A stretch of 64,000 nucleotides of DNA from Streptomyces albireticuli (GCF_002192455.1 NZ_CP021744.1:2448001-2512000), one strand, 5' to 3'; counted from the first letter of the stretch, positions 19,952 to 31,144 are shown. Notes: a model not told the origin generated them from the letters alone. A program made the numbers and translations.

Positions 19952-21121
19952 CTAGCTCAGCCCCGCCGTGCGCGCCCGCTCGACCACCGGGCCGATCGCG
20001 TCGGCCACCGCCCGTACGTCCGCCCGCGAGGACGTGTGTCCGAAGGAGAACCGCAGGGTGCCCCGGGCCAGGGCCGGGTCCGTGCCCGTGGCGAGGACGA
20101 CGTGGCTGGGCTGGGCCACCCCCGCCGTGCAGGCGGAACCCGTGGAGCATTCGATGCCCCGCGCGTCCAGGAGGAGCAGCAGGGAGTCGCCCTCGCAGCC
20201 GGGGAAGGAGAAGTGGGCGTTGGCGGGGAGCCGGCCGGCCGGGTCGGGGTCGCCGCCGAGGACGGCGTCCGGGACGGCCGCGAGGACCGCCTCGATCAGC
20301 TCGTCGCGCAGGGCGCCGGCCTCCCGGGCGTGCGCCTCGCGGCGCTCGGCGGCGAGGGTGCCCGCGACGGCGAACGCGGCGACGGCCGGCACGTCGAGCG
20401 TCCCGGAGCGCACGTGCCGCTCCTGCCCGCCGCCGTGCTGCACGGGAACGGGCGTGTACTGGCGGCCCAGCAGCAGGGCGCCGATGCCGTAGGGGCCGCC
20501 GACCTTGTGGCCGCTGACGGTCATGGCGGCGAGGCCCGAGGCCGCGAAGTCGACGTCGAGCTGGCCGAAGGCCTGCACCGCGTCGGCGTGCACGGGTATG
20601 CCGAACTCCGCCGCCACCCCGGCCAGTTCACGGACCGGCATGATCGTGCCGATCTCGTTGTTCGCCCACATCACCGTGACGAGGGCGACGTCGTCGGGGT
20701 TGCGGGCGATGGCCTCGCGCAGGGCGTCGGCGTGCACCCGGCCGTAGGGGTCGACCGGGAGGTACTCGACGGTCGCCCCCTCGTGCTCGCCGAGCCAGTG
20801 CACGGCGTCGAGGACGGCGTGGTGCTCCACGGGGGAGGTGAGGACGCGCGTACGTGCCGGGTCGGCGTCCCGGCGGGCCCAGAACAGGCCCTTGACGGCG
20901 AGGTTGTCGGCTTCGGTGCCGCCCGAGGTGAACACCACTTCGCTGGGCCGGGCGCCGAGCGCCGCCGCGAGCGACTCGCGCGACTCCTCGACGGTACGGC
21001 GGGCACGGCGGCCCGCGGCGTGCAGCGACGAGGCGTTTCCGGTGAGGGCGAGCTGGGCGGTCATCGCCTGCACCGCCTCCGGGAGCATCGGGGTGGTGGC
21101 GGCGTGGTCGAGGTAGGCCAT
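19952..21121 (-). CDS. Cysteine desulfurase (IscS/NifS-like)
   Basis: This 389-residue PLP enzyme releases sulfur from L-cysteine as an enzyme-bound persulfide. SGGTEADN is at 66-73, PVEHHAVL near 97, the PLP Lys206 lies in SGHKVGG, and the persulfide Cys lies in the flexible loop at 325-331 ([10 protein letters not shown], active Cys331). The ATG at 21121 ([11 protein letters not shown]) is the family start; upstream in-frame codons are discarded. On the same strand and just upstream of mnmA, it most likely feeds tRNA thiolation. A general role in Fe-S assembly is possible, but no other isc/suf genes are nearby. Confidence 0.95.
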   Translation of the reverse strand: MAYLDHAATTPMLPEAVQAMTAQLALTGNASSLHAAGRRARRTVEESRESLAAALGARPSEVVFTSGGTEADNLAVKGLFWARRDADPARTRVLTSPVEHHAVLDAVHWLGEHEGATVEYLPVDPYGRVHADALREAIARNPDDVALVTVMWANNEIGTIMPVRELAGVAAEFGIPVHADAVQAFGQLDVDFAASGLAAMTVSGHKVGGPYGIGALLLGRQYTPVPVQHGGGQERHVRSGTLDVPAVAAFAVAGTLAAERREAHAREAGALRDELIEAVLAAVPDAVLGGDPDPAGRLPANAHFSFPGCEGDSLLLLLDARGIECSTGSACTAGVAQPSHVVLATGTDPALARGTLRFSFGHTSSRADVRAVADAIGPVVERARTAGLS

Positions 21122-21211
21122 GGTGCGCACGATTCTACGAGCTGGGGGGCGGGAGCGTACCGGGCGTTCCCGGTCTGCCGGGGACACGGCCTCCGGCGGC
21201 TCTTTCCCCTG

Positions 21212-21367
21212 CCCGCCCCTTCCCGAATGTCCTCAAACTCCCCCAGCTACCGCTGGGAGGTGCCCCCGGACGGGCTGATCTCAGCCCGTCCGGCGTTTGA
21301 GGACACCGCGCGTCAGCGCGGCCGGGGTCCGGGGGCCTGCCCCCGGTTCGGGAAGGGGCGGGGCGGG
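21212..21367. repeat. Dispersed intergenic repeat, copy B
   Basis: A ~156-base imperfect inverted repeat with outer arms CCCGCCCCTTCCCG (21212-21225) and CGGGAAGGGGCGGGG near 21349-21365. Inside is GGACGGGCTGA-TC-TCAGCCCGTCC and a CCAGCTACCGCTGG hairpin segment. Bases 21229-21278 match the reverse complement of copy D (40627-40676) at 49 of 50 positions. The element overlaps the 3' end of the WYL regulator gene. Confidence 0.85.
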
Positions 21368-22359
21368 GACAAGCCCGCCGCAGGCGCACCCGCCCGCTCA
21401 GACCTCCCGCCCCCGCCGTACAGCTCCACCGTCCGCGCCGCCACCGCCGCGAGATCCTCCCGCACCTCCTCCGGCGCGAGGACCTCCACGTCCGGGCCGA
21501 AGGACAGCAGCTGCCGCGCCGCGCGGGCCTCCGGCAGGAGAAGCTCGACGGTGGCCGGGTCGCCGTCGGAGGGCGGGCCGGCGAGCTGGTAGCCGGCGAT
21601 GCGCAGGAACATGTCGAGCCGGGCCCGCCGCACCGTCGCCGTCACCCGGAACTCCGCCGGGCGCCGCTCGACCCGGCGGCGCAGTTCCTCCCACGCGTCC
21701 GCCAGTTCCACGCCGGGCCGGTGGCGCACGGGCCGGTCGGTGACCGTCACGGCGGCCACCCGGTCGGCGCGGAAGAGCCGCGGCCGTGCGCGCCGGTCGG
21801 CGACCAGGTACCAGACACCGGCCTTGGCCACGAGCCCGTACGGATCGACGGTGTAGGTCCTCGGTTCGCTCTCGCCGCCGTGGCGGTAGCGCAGCCGCAG
21901 CCGCCGGTCGGCGAAGACCGCGGCGTTCAGCTCGTCCAGCCGGACCTCGGCGGCCGGGCCGGTCAGCCAGCGGACGGGGTCGACGAGGATGCGCCGGCTG
22001 GTGGCCTCGGCGGCCGGGCGGTGCGGGGCGGGCAAGGCGGCCATGACCTTGCGCAGCGCGGAGCCGAGGGCCCCGTCGAGGCCCAGGTCGGCGTGGGCGC
22101 TCCGGGAGGCGAGGACGAACAGGGCCCGCGCCTCGTCGGCCGTCAGGCCGGTGACGTCCGTGCGGAAGCCAGGGAGCAGCGCGACGCCGCCGTGCCGGCC
22201 CCGCTCGGCGTAGACCGGCACGCCGGCCGTGGAGAGGGAGTCGATGTCGCGGTAGATGGTGCGGACGGAGACGTCGAGGCGCTCGGCGAGCTCGGCGGCG
22301 GTGACCCGGCCCCGGGTCTGGAGCAGCAGCAGTATCGACAGCAGACGGTCGGATTTCAC
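21313..22359 (-). CDS. WYL-domain (YafY-type) HTH transcriptional regulator
   Basis: This 348-residue regulator has an N-terminal DeoR/HTH_11 winged helix (RGRVTAAELAERLDVSVRTIYRDIDSL, residues ~16-42), a WYL domain near 150-240 (VDPYGLVAKAGVWYLVADRR) and a WCX C-terminal domain. The start is the GTG at 22359. It is divergent from the TIGR03086 gene, with a perfect inverted repeat between them, the usual layout for a regulator of its neighbour. The last ~18 residues ([19 protein letters not shown]) and the stop codon come from dispersed repeat copy B. The native end was probably near ELYGGGGRSE. The ligand is unknown. Confidence 0.92.
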   Translation of the reverse strand: MKSDRLLSILLLLQTRGRVTAAELAERLDVSVRTIYRDIDSLSTAGVPVYAERGRHGGVALLPGFRTDVTGLTADEARALFVLASRSAHADLGLDGALGSALRKVMAALPAPHRPAAEATSRRILVDPVRWLTGPAAEVRLDELNAAVFADRRLRLRYRHGGESEPRTYTVDPYGLVAKAGVWYLVADRRARPRLFRADRVAAVTVTDRPVRHRPGVELADAWEELRRRVERRPAEFRVTATVRRARLDMFLRIAGYQLAGPPSDGDPATVELLLPEARAARQLLSFGPDVEVLAPEEVREDLAAVAARTVELYGGGGRSERAGAPAAGLSPPRPFPNRGQAPGPRPR

Positions 22360-22379
22360 CCGCCAAGGATGGCCCGGAA

Positions 22380-22402
22380 AACCTGACGGCCGTTGTCAGG
22401 TT
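22380..22402. promoter_or_regulatory. Operator-like perfect inverted repeat between WYL regulator and TIGR03086 gene
   Basis: AACCTGAC (22380-22387), spacer GGCCGTT, GTCAGGTT (22395-22402). It lies 21 bases upstream of the regulator start codon and 83 bases before the divergent gene, a suitable place for autoregulation and control of the neighbour. Confidence 0.65.
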
Positions 22403-22484
22403 ATGGCGGGATGCTCGGCACACGCCGGAAGCGGGGGCGACTCCCGCTCCCGTTCCGTCCCGCACCCTCACCTGGAGATCCGCC

Positions 22485-23075
22485 ATGAGCGCCACGCCCG
22501 ACGTCACCGCCGACCCCCGTCGCCTCCTCGACCGCGCCGTCGCCCAGCTGGCCGGGCTCGTCGCGGTCGTGCCCGCGGACCGGCTCGGCGACCCGACCCC
22601 CTGTACCGAGTTCGACGTCCGCGCCCTGCTCGGCCACCTCGTGGCGGGGGCGCACGACGGCGCGGAGCTGGGCGAGACGGGCACGGTCGAGTGGAGCGGG
22701 CCGCCGGAGGGTGTGGCGGACGACGGCTGGTCCGCCGCCTACGAGGAGGCCCGCGCGCGGCTGGTCGCGGCGTGGGCGGACGACGCGAAGCTCGCGCGGA
22801 CGGTGAAGGTGGAGTGGGGCGAGTTCCCGGGCGCGGTCTATCTGACGTCGGGGATGGTGCTGGAGACGGTCGCCCACACCTGGGACCTCTCCCGGGCCCT
22901 GGGTCACCCGCTGCCGCTGGACCCGGAGCTCGCGGAGCTGGTGCTGGGCTGGGCGGAGCGGTTCCTGCCGGCGGGGCGGCGGGGTGAGGGGGTGCCGTTC
23001 GGGGAGGTACGGGCGGTGCCCGCGGGGGCGGACGCGTATGGGCGACTGGCGGGGTGGCTGGGGCGCGAGGTCTGA
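22485..23075 (+). CDS. TIGR03086-type DinB/mycothiol-dependent maleylpyruvate isomerase-like protein
   Basis: This 196-residue four-helix-bundle protein of the DinB-like superfamily has expected metal-ligand positions in LLGHLVAGAHDG (about residues 48-59) and TVAHTWDLSRALG (about 128-140). Also present is the family's PTPCTEFDVRALLGHL block. Members are often mycothiol-linked enzymes or uncharacterised metal-binding proteins; the reaction here is unknown. The ATG follows GGAGATCC. It is divergently paired with the WYL regulator, which probably controls it. Repeat copy C begins 46 bases after the stop. Confidence 0.88.
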   Translation: MSATPDVTADPRRLLDRAVAQLAGLVAVVPADRLGDPTPCTEFDVRALLGHLVAGAHDGAELGETGTVEWSGPPEGVADDGWSAAYEEARARLVAAWADDAKLARTVKVEWGEFPGAVYLTSGMVLETVAHTWDLSRALGHPLPLDPELAELVLGWAERFLPAGRRGEGVPFGEVRAVPAGADAYGRLAGWLGREV

Positions 23076-23121
23076 GCGGGGGGTGCGTGCCGGGGAGCGC
23101 CTGCGGCGGGCCCATTCCCCA

Positions 23122-23297
23122 CCCCGCCCCTTCCCGAACCGGGGCTCCGCCCCGGACCCCGGTCCTCAAACGCCGGACGGGCTGGATTTGCCCGGTTCCG
23201 GGCGACAATTCAGCCCGTCCGGCGCTTGAGGACACCGCGCGTCAGCGCGGCCGGGGGCCCGGGGCGAAGCCCCCGGTTACGGGAAGGGGCGGGGCTG
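23122..23297. repeat. Dispersed intergenic repeat, copy C (most complete palindrome)
   Basis: Outer arms are CCCGCCCCTTCCCG (23123-23136) and GGGAAGGGGCGGGG near 23281-23294. The inner stem is 23 bases: 23162-23184 pairs with 23211-23233 at 22 of 23 positions (sequence GTCCTCAAACGCCGG plus GACGGGCTG-like). It lies between the convergent TIGR03086 gene and the thioesterase gene and probably folds as a terminator. Confidence 0.85.
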
Positions 23298-23340
23298 GGG
23301 ACAACGCCCCGCGCAGCGGCACCGCCCGCACCCGCCGCCA

Positions 23341-24201
23341 CTACCCCCGCGGCGTCACCGCCAACTGCCGAGCCTGCGCCACCAGCCGATCCTCCGCGTC
23401 CCAGACCTCCACGTCCTCCTCCAGATACCCGCCCGCCAGATTCCGCGTCGTGACCGTCACCCGCAGCGGCCCCGCCGCCGGCCGGCGGCGGATGTGCGCC
23501 GTGAGCTCGACCGTCGGGACCCACCCCGGCAGGCCCATCTCGAAGGTGGTCGGCGGGAGCGCGTCGACGGCGAGCAGGAGGGACAGCGCGTCGGCGGGGC
23601 GGCCGTCGGCGAGGGCGAACCAGCCGCGGGTCTCGCCGCGGCCGCTGGGCTCGCCCTCGATCCAGTTCGCCGTGGCGGGGTCGAGGCGGAGGTCGAGGCG
23701 GCCGGTCAGCTCGCTGACCAGGTGGGGCGGGACGGAGTCGGAGCCGAGGCAGTGCTCCAGGGGCGGCATGGCGGGCGGCTTGGCCGTGGTGCGGACGTCG
23801 TCCGTCAGCGCGCCGAGGTCGCCGTAGGTCGCGAGGACCCGGATCCGCTCGACCTCGGTGCCGTCCTCGGCGAACTGGAACAGGCCGGCCTGGCCCGTCG
23901 AGAGCCTGCGGCCGGTGCGGACCATCTGGGTGCGGACGACGGCGGGCCCGGACCGGGAGGTGGTCAGGTAGTGCGCGGTGATCGTGAACGGGTCCGGGTG
24001 CGGCAGGGCGGCGCCCAGGGCGCGGCCCAGCACGGACAGGAGGTAGCCGCCGTTGACGGCGCCGAGGATGGTCCATCCCTCGGAGAGCTCCACGTCGTAC
24101 GCGGCGGTGCCGGGGGCACCGCCGTCCCCCTCGCCGGGGACCCGCGGCCGGATGGCCGTGTCCCGGTCGAACTCGCTGTTACCGATGGTTGCCTGTGCCA
24201 T
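23341..24201 (-). CDS. TesB-like double-hotdog acyl-CoA thioesterase
   Basis: This 286-residue protein resembles the TesB/4HBT_3 family that hydrolyses acyl-CoA. An N-terminal hotdog contains NGGYLLSVLGRAL and SRSGPAVVRTQMVRTGRRLSTGQA; a C-terminal hotdog contains GWVPTVELTAHIRRRPAAGPL and the DVEVWDAEDRLVAQARQLA ending typical of the family. The start is the ATG at 24201, just before a region with a relatively A/T-rich stretch that probably holds the promoter. Chain-length preference is unknown. Neighbours give no pathway. Confidence 0.88.
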   Translation of the reverse strand: MAQATIGNSEFDRDTAIRPRVPGEGDGGAPGTAAYDVELSEGWTILGAVNGGYLLSVLGRALGAALPHPDPFTITAHYLTTSRSGPAVVRTQMVRTGRRLSTGQAGLFQFAEDGTEVERIRVLATYGDLGALTDDVRTTAKPPAMPPLEHCLGSDSVPPHLVSELTGRLDLRLDPATANWIEGEPSGRGETRGWFALADGRPADALSLLLAVDALPPTTFEMGLPGWVPTVELTAHIRRRPAAGPLRVTVTTRNLAGGYLEEDVEVWDAEDRLVAQARQLAVTPRG

Positions 24202-24275
24202 GATCCGACGCTACACCCGAAAGTTACTCGCGGGTAGTATCTTTGAGGGATTCCGTATGAAGATTCAACAGGCCC

Positions 24276-24935
24276 TCAGACCTCCTCCGTCGCCGCACTC
24301 CTCCGGTGCCACGCCCGCGGCGCCCGCCAGTGGAACTTCATCGCCATCAGCCGCAGCACGAACGCCGTGAGCACCGGGGCCACGATCGTCGTCCCGTTGA
24401 GCGACCCGAAGCGGATCAGCAGCGCGGCCATCGCCGCGCCCACCATCGCGGGCACCGCGTAGAGGTCGCGGTCCCAGCGCAGCAGCGACGGCACCTCGTG
24501 GGCGAGGATGTCGCGCAGCACACCGCCGCCGACCGCCGTGGCCAGGCCCAGCGTGGCGGCGAAGGTGAGGCCGAGCCCGTGCTCGTACGCCTTGACCGTG
24601 CCGGCCACGCAGAACAGCCCGAGCCCGGCCGCGTCGAAGACCCCCACCGCCTTGGTGATCCGCTCGACCTCCGGGTGCAGGAAGAAGACGATCAGCGTGG
24701 CGAACAGCGGGGTCAGGAAGTAGCCGAGGTCGGTGAAGGCGGCGGGCGGCACCGCACCGATGATCAGGTCCCGCAGGAGACCTCCGCCCAGCGCCGTGAC
24801 CTCCGCCAGCACCGCCATGCCGAAGACGTCGAAATTCTTGCGGACGGCGAGCAGGGCGCCGGAGATCGCGAAGACGAAGATCCCGGCGAGATCCAGCGAG
24901 TGCTGGACGGAGGGACTGAACAGATCGGTGAGCAC
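24276..24935 (-). CDS. TRIC-family (UPF0126/YicG-like) cation channel protein
   Basis: This 219-residue integral membrane protein has about seven hydrophobic segments in two repeated halves, each with the glycine motif GGGLLRD (near residue 50) and GGGVLRD (near 137). This is the trimeric intracellular cation channel family, which in prokaryotes conducts monovalent cations as homotrimers. The ATG at 24935 (MLTDLFSPSVQHSLDLAG) fits the family start. It follows the peptide transporter operon on the same strand after a 42-base-scale gap but is not known to be part of it. Confidence 0.92.
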   Translation of the reverse strand: MLTDLFSPSVQHSLDLAGIFVFAISGALLAVRKNFDVFGMAVLAEVTALGGGLLRDLIIGAVPPAAFTDLGYFLTPLFATLIVFFLHPEVERITKAVGVFDAAGLGLFCVAGTVKAYEHGLGLTFAATLGLATAVGGGVLRDILAHEVPSLLRWDRDLYAVPAMVGAAMAALLIRFGSLNGTTIVAPVLTAFVLRLMAMKFHWRAPRAWHRRSAATEEV

Positions 24936-24977
24936 GCGACATTCTTACTCGTCCCGCACACACACTCGGACAAGCGC

Positions 24978-26018
<1,041 letters not shown>

Positions 26019-26029
26019 CTCGTGGTCCT

Positions 26030-27135
26030 TCACAGCTTGGGCGCGATCTCTTCGGTCCAGATGCGGGTCCGCTCCTCCTGGGACATGTGGCAGGCGGAGT
26101 GGTGCCGGCCGCCCTCGGCGCCGGCGACGGGCCGCAGCTCGGGGCGCTCGGTGCGGGTGATGCCGTCCGCCGGGACGTCGGCGTAGGGGCAGCGCGGGTT
26201 GAAGGCGCAGCCGGCCGGCACGTTGATCAGGCTGGGCGGGGACCCCTTGACCGGGATCAGCCGCTCGGTCTGCTCCCGGTCGATCCGGGGCATCGAGCCG
26301 AGCAGCCCCCAGGTGTAGGGGTGCTGCGGGGTGTGGAAGACCTGCTCCGCCGGGCCGCGTTCGACGCACCGGCCGCCGTACATCACCAGGATGTCGTCGG
26401 CGAGCTCGGCGACGACCCCCAGGTCGTGGGTGATCACGATGACCGCCGAGCCGAACTCCTTCTGGAGGTCGCGGATCAGGTCGAGGATCTGCGCCTGCAC
26501 GGTGACGTCCAGGGCGGTGGTCGGCTCGTCCGCGATGAGCAGGTCGGGGTTGTTGACCAGCGCCATCGCGATCATCGCGCGCTGGCGCATGCCGCCGGAG
26601 AACTGGTGCGGGTAGTCGTCCACGCGCCGGTCGGGCTGGGGGATGCCGACCCGGTCCAGGAGCTCGACGGCGCGCTTGCGGGCGGTCTTCTTGTCGACGT
26701 CGTTGTGGACCCGGTAGGCCTCGACGATCTGGTGGCCGACGGTGAAGTAGGGGTGCATGGCCGACAGCGGGTCCTGGAAGATCATCGCCATCTCGCGGCC
26801 GCGCAGCCGCCGCACCTCGTCCGGGTCGGCGGTCATCAGCTCCTTGCCGTCCAGCCAGATCTCCCCGGAGATCCGGGCCTTGCCGCGCCCGTACTGGCCG
26901 ACGGTGTGCAGGCCCATGATGCCGAGCGAGGTGACCGACTTCCCGGAGCCGGACTCCCCGACGATGCCGAGGGTCCTGCCCCGCTCCAGCCGGAAGGACA
27001 GCCCGTCGACGGACTTCACCAGGCCGTCGTCGGTGGGGAAGTGGATGCGCAGGTCGCGCACGTCGAGATAGGCGGCGGGCGGCGCGGTGTCCGGGCGTAC
27101 GGGCTCGCCGACGGCCCCCGTCCTGTGCAGGTCGG

Positions 27136-27139
<4 letters not shown>
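26030..27139 (-). CDS. Peptide ABC transporter ATP-binding protein (DppD/OppD-type)
   Basis: This 369-residue ATPase pairs with the DppF-type subunit. Walker A is GESGSGKSV, the signature FSGGMRQR, Walker [13 protein letters not shown]-loop VITHDLGVV, then the C-terminal extension with [10 protein letters not shown]. The ATG at 27139 overlaps the permease stop by 4 bases (ATGA), which implies translational coupling. The open frame upstream is a shadow of the permease gene. Confidence 0.95.
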
Positions 27140-28134
<995 letters not shown>

Positions 28135-28147
28135 AGCGGTCGGCCCG

Positions 28148-28188
28148 GCGGCGGCCGGGGAGCCCGCTGGGGGCTCCCCGGCCGCCGC
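28148..28188 (-). terminator. 18-bp intra-operon hairpin between binding protein and permease genes
   Basis: GCGGCGGCCGGGGAGCCC (28148-28165) pairs perfectly with 28171-28188 around a 5-base loop. It sits inside the transport operon. Such hairpins after solute-binding protein genes act as partial terminators or protect upstream mRNA so that the binding protein is made in excess. Confidence 0.75.
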
Positions 28189-28249
28189 GCTCGGCCATCA
28201 CCTGCCCTTCGGGCCTAGCGGCGGGCGCGCCGGCGGAGCGGACGGACGG

Positions 28250-30025
28250 TCACTTGACGACACCCAGCGAGGCGTAGTCGTAACGGCCGTTCCAGGCGTC
28301 GGCCGTGTAGACGTTGGTCAGCCGCGAGCTGCGCCAGATGATGTTCTTCTCGTAGGTGAAGGGCAGGTACCAGGCGCCCTCCATGACCTTCTTGTTGGCC
28401 TCCTGGTAGATCTTTCCGGCCTTGGCCGGGTCGATCTCGGCGATGCCGTCGTCGAAGAGCTTGTTGACCGCGGGGTCGTTGAGCTCGGGGTAGTTCTGGT
28501 TGCCGCTCTGCTGGATGAAGCGGCCGTCCGTGATCGGCTGGAGGAAGCCCTGGCCGCTGGCGAAGTCGGCGCCCCAGCCCATGATGATGATCCCGTAGTT
28601 CTTGGCCTTGACGTTCTGCGGCGAGCCGATGATGCCGGTGGACTGGGCGCCGTCGTACTTGTCGATCTGCGCCTCGATGCCGATGGCCTTCAGGGACGCC
28701 TGGAGGGACTCGGCGGTGGCGACCTCGGCGAGCTTGTTGTTGCGGACCGCGATGGTGGTCGAGAAGCCGTTGGGCTTGCCGCAGGCCTTCAGCTCCTCCT
28801 TGGCCTTGGCGACGTCGGGCTTGCCCTGCTTGAGGTTGTACGGGTCGTAGGACTCGTCGAAGCCCACGACGGCCGGCGGCAGCATGCTGACGCCGATGTC
28901 CCCGCCCGCCTGGGGCCCGCCGCGCGCGGTCTGGAGCGAGGTGTGGTCGGCGCCGTAGATGACCGCCTTGCGGCAGTGCTCGTTGTCGAACGGCGCGACG
29001 GTCTTGGGGAAGGCCGCGTAGCGGATGAAGCCGGTCTGCGGGTTGTCGACGTTGCCCTTGTGGGCCTTGAGGGCCTTCTGGCGGCCCGCCGAGCCCATGC
29101 CCGTCGCGTTGATGTCGAGGTCGTAGTCGCCGGCGAGCAGCCGGTTGTCCATGTCCTCGGCGTTGGTGATCAGGGTGACGGAGATCTTGTCCGGCAGGGC
29201 CTTGCGGACCGGGTCGGAGGCCTTGTCCCACTTCTCGTTGCGGACCAGCTCCAGGCCCTTGTTCGGGCCGTACGAGACGAACCGGTAGGGGCCGCTGGAG
29301 AACGGCTTGAGGCCGTAGCGCTCCGCGGTGTCCTTGTCCGGGCGCACCGGGGCGGCCGCGGGCAGCGCCAGCATCTGGAGGAAGTCACCGTTGGGCTTGG
29401 GCAGTTTGAAGATGATCGTCTTCTCGTCGGGCGTCTCGATCGCCTTCAGGCCCAGCTTGTCCTTGCTCTGGTCCTTGTACGGGCCCTTGTACTCCTTGTC
29501 CGGGTCCAGGACCTGCATCAGCCAGGTGGGGCCGCCGGAGATCTTGTCCGTGGCCCAGGTGCGCTCGATGCCGTACTTGATGTGCCGGGAGGTGATCGGC
29601 TGCCCGTCCTCCCAGGTGAGTCCGGGGCGCAGGGTGAAGGTGTAGGTCTTCTTGTCGTCCGAGATCTTGCCCGTGTCGGTGGCCATGTCCGGCACCACCG
29701 TGGTGCTCTCCGGGCCGGGGGCGGCCTTGGGGGTGACCAGGGTGCGGGTGTAGTAGCGGGCGAAGTCCCACATGAACCCGTAGTAGCCGCGCTGCGGGTC
29801 CCAGGAGTCGGCGTCCTGCGTGCCGATGAACTTCAGCTCGCCGCCCTTCTTGTCCGAGGCCGAGGCCACCTTGCCGATGCCCGCGTTGAAGCCCGCGGCC
29901 TTGCCGTCGCCGCCGTCGTCGTCCTTGCCGCCGCCACCGCCGCAGGCCGCGGTGGAGACCAGGGCCGCGACCACGAGGGCCGCCCCTGCGGCCGCCCTCC
30001 GCCTCGAAGTTCTCTGGGTTGTCAC
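28250..30025 (-). CDS. Peptide ABC transporter substrate-binding lipoprotein (SBP family 5)
   Basis: This 591-residue extracellular lipoprotein captures peptides for the importer. The signal peptide ends in the lipobox STAAC (about residue 28), followed by a Gly/Asp/Lys-rich tether (GGGGGKDDDGGDGK). The family-5 body is visible: TYTFTLRPGLTWEDGQPITSRHI, FSSGPYRF, DYDLDINATGM. The GTG at 30025 has GGAGG 9 bases upstream; 30 extra upstream codons are rejected. Unusually, the gene order is permease C, binding protein, permease B, ATPases. The true ligand is not readable; this subfamily takes oligopeptides. Confidence 0.94.
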   Translation of the reverse strand: MTTQRTSRRRAAAGAALVVAALVSTAACGGGGGKDDDGGDGKAAGFNAGIGKVASASDKKGGELKFIGTQDADSWDPQRGYYGFMWDFARYYTRTLVTPKAAPGPESTTVVPDMATDTGKISDDKKTYTFTLRPGLTWEDGQPITSRHIKYGIERTWATDKISGGPTWLMQVLDPDKEYKGPYKDQSKDKLGLKAIETPDEKTIIFKLPKPNGDFLQMLALPAAAPVRPDKDTAERYGLKPFSSGPYRFVSYGPNKGLELVRNEKWDKASDPVRKALPDKISVTLITNAEDMDNRLLAGDYDLDINATGMGSAGRQKALKAHKGNVDNPQTGFIRYAAFPKTVAPFDNEHCRKAVIYGADHTSLQTARGGPQAGGDIGVSMLPPAVVGFDESYDPYNLKQGKPDVAKAKEELKACGKPNGFSTTIAVRNNKLAEVATAESLQASLKAIGIEAQIDKYDGAQSTGIIGSPQNVKAKNYGIIIMGWGADFASGQGFLQPITDGRFIQQSGNQNYPELNDPAVNKLFDDGIAEIDPAKAGKIYQEANKKVMEGAWYLPFTYEKNIIWRSSRLTNVYTADAWNGRYDYASLGVVK

Positions 30026-30148
30026 GATGCAGCGACCTCCGTGATCGACGCCGCCCGGGTAACGGGCCGGCGGTTCGGTGGAACGGCCTCCTGACGGATC
30101 GACAGGGGCACTCACATGCGGGGGAGTTCAGAGCTGTTACGGGCGTGA

Positions 30149-31144
30149 CTAACGCGAACCCTTGGGGTCCAGCGCGTCCCGCACCCCGTCACCGAAGAGG
30201 TTGAACGCCAGGACGGTGACGAAAATGGCGAGACCCGGGATGATCATGAACAGTGGGTCGGCCTCGTAGTGGTCGACGGCCCGGGAGAGCATGTCGCCCC
30301 AGGAGGCGGTGGGCGGCTTGACGCCCGTACCGAGGAAGCTGAGGGCGGCCTCGGTGAGCACATTGGTGGGGATCATCAGGGTGGTGTAGACGGTGATCGG
30401 CGCGACCAGGTTGGGCAGCAGCTCCCGGAGCAGGATGTAGCCCCGGCCGGCGCCCAGGCTGCGCGCCGCCTCCACGTACTCCCGCTCCCGGAGCGAGAGC
30501 GTCTGGCCGCGCACGATGCGCCCGATGTAGGGCCAGCCGAAGAAGCCGATCACCACGATCAGCACCCCCATGCGGACGCCCGAACCCGTGAGCCCCCAGA
30601 GGGAGTCGGGGACCACGGAGACCAGCGCGATGATGAACAGCAGCTGGGGGAAGGCCAGCAGCAGGTCCATGAGGCGGCTGACGACCGTGTCCACCCAGCC
30701 CCCGAAGAAGCCGGCGACGATCCCGAACAGCGTGCCCAGGACGACCGCGACGACCGCCGCGAGGAAGGCGACGAGCAGCGAGACCCGCGCGCCGTAGACG
30801 ATGCGGCTGAACACGTCGCGCCCGTTGCGCGGCTCGACGCCCAGGAGGAAGTCCGAGTTGATGCCGCCCCAGGAGCCCTTGGGGACGCTGAACAGCGGGT
30901 CGATCTCCTCCTCGTGGAACTCGTTCGGCGGGTGCCCGAGGACGCTCACGATCAGCGGCGCGAAGACCGCGACCAGGATCAGCAGCAGGACGACGATCCC
31001 GCCGGCCAGCGCCAGCTTGTCGCGCTTGAGGCGGATCCAGGCGATGCGCCAGGGAGAGCGGCCCTCGATGGCCTTGGCCGGGACGCCGGCGGTGACATCG
31101 ACGGCCGCGGTCTCCGCGCCCGTGTCGTGCAGTGGTGCCGTCAT
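30149..31144 (-). CDS. Peptide ABC transporter permease (DppC/OppC-type)
   Basis: This 331-residue permease has an N-terminal OppC_N segment (IAWIRLKRDKLALAGGIVVLLLILVAVFAPLI), a large loop, and the EAA region VRGQTLSLREREYVEAARSLGAG. It is the first gene of the importer unit, so the promoter is expected in 31145-31260, where GGTGCG repeats cluster. A 123-base gap separates it from the binding protein gene. Confidence 0.94.
   Translation of the reverse strand: MTAPLHDTGAETAAVDVTAGVPAKAIEGRSPWRIAWIRLKRDKLALAGGIVVLLLILVAVFAPLIVSVLGHPPNEFHEEEIDPLFSVPKGSWGGINSDFLLGVEPRNGRDVFSRIVYGARVSLLVAFLAAVVAVVLGTLFGIVAGFFGGWVDTVVSRLMDLLLAFPQLLFIIALVSVVPDSLWGLTGSGVRMGVLIVVIGFFGWPYIGRIVRGQTLSLREREYVEAARSLGAGRGYILLRELLPNLVAPITVYTTLMIPTNVLTEAALSFLGTGVKPPTASWGDMLSRAVDHYEADPLFMIIPGLAIFVTVLAFNLFGDGVRDALDPKGSR

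Noticed and set aside
19780..23300. Repeat copies as a CRISPR array
   Set aside because: Copies are over 100 bases long, themselves palindromic, kilobases apart and separated by genes, not by uniform spacers.
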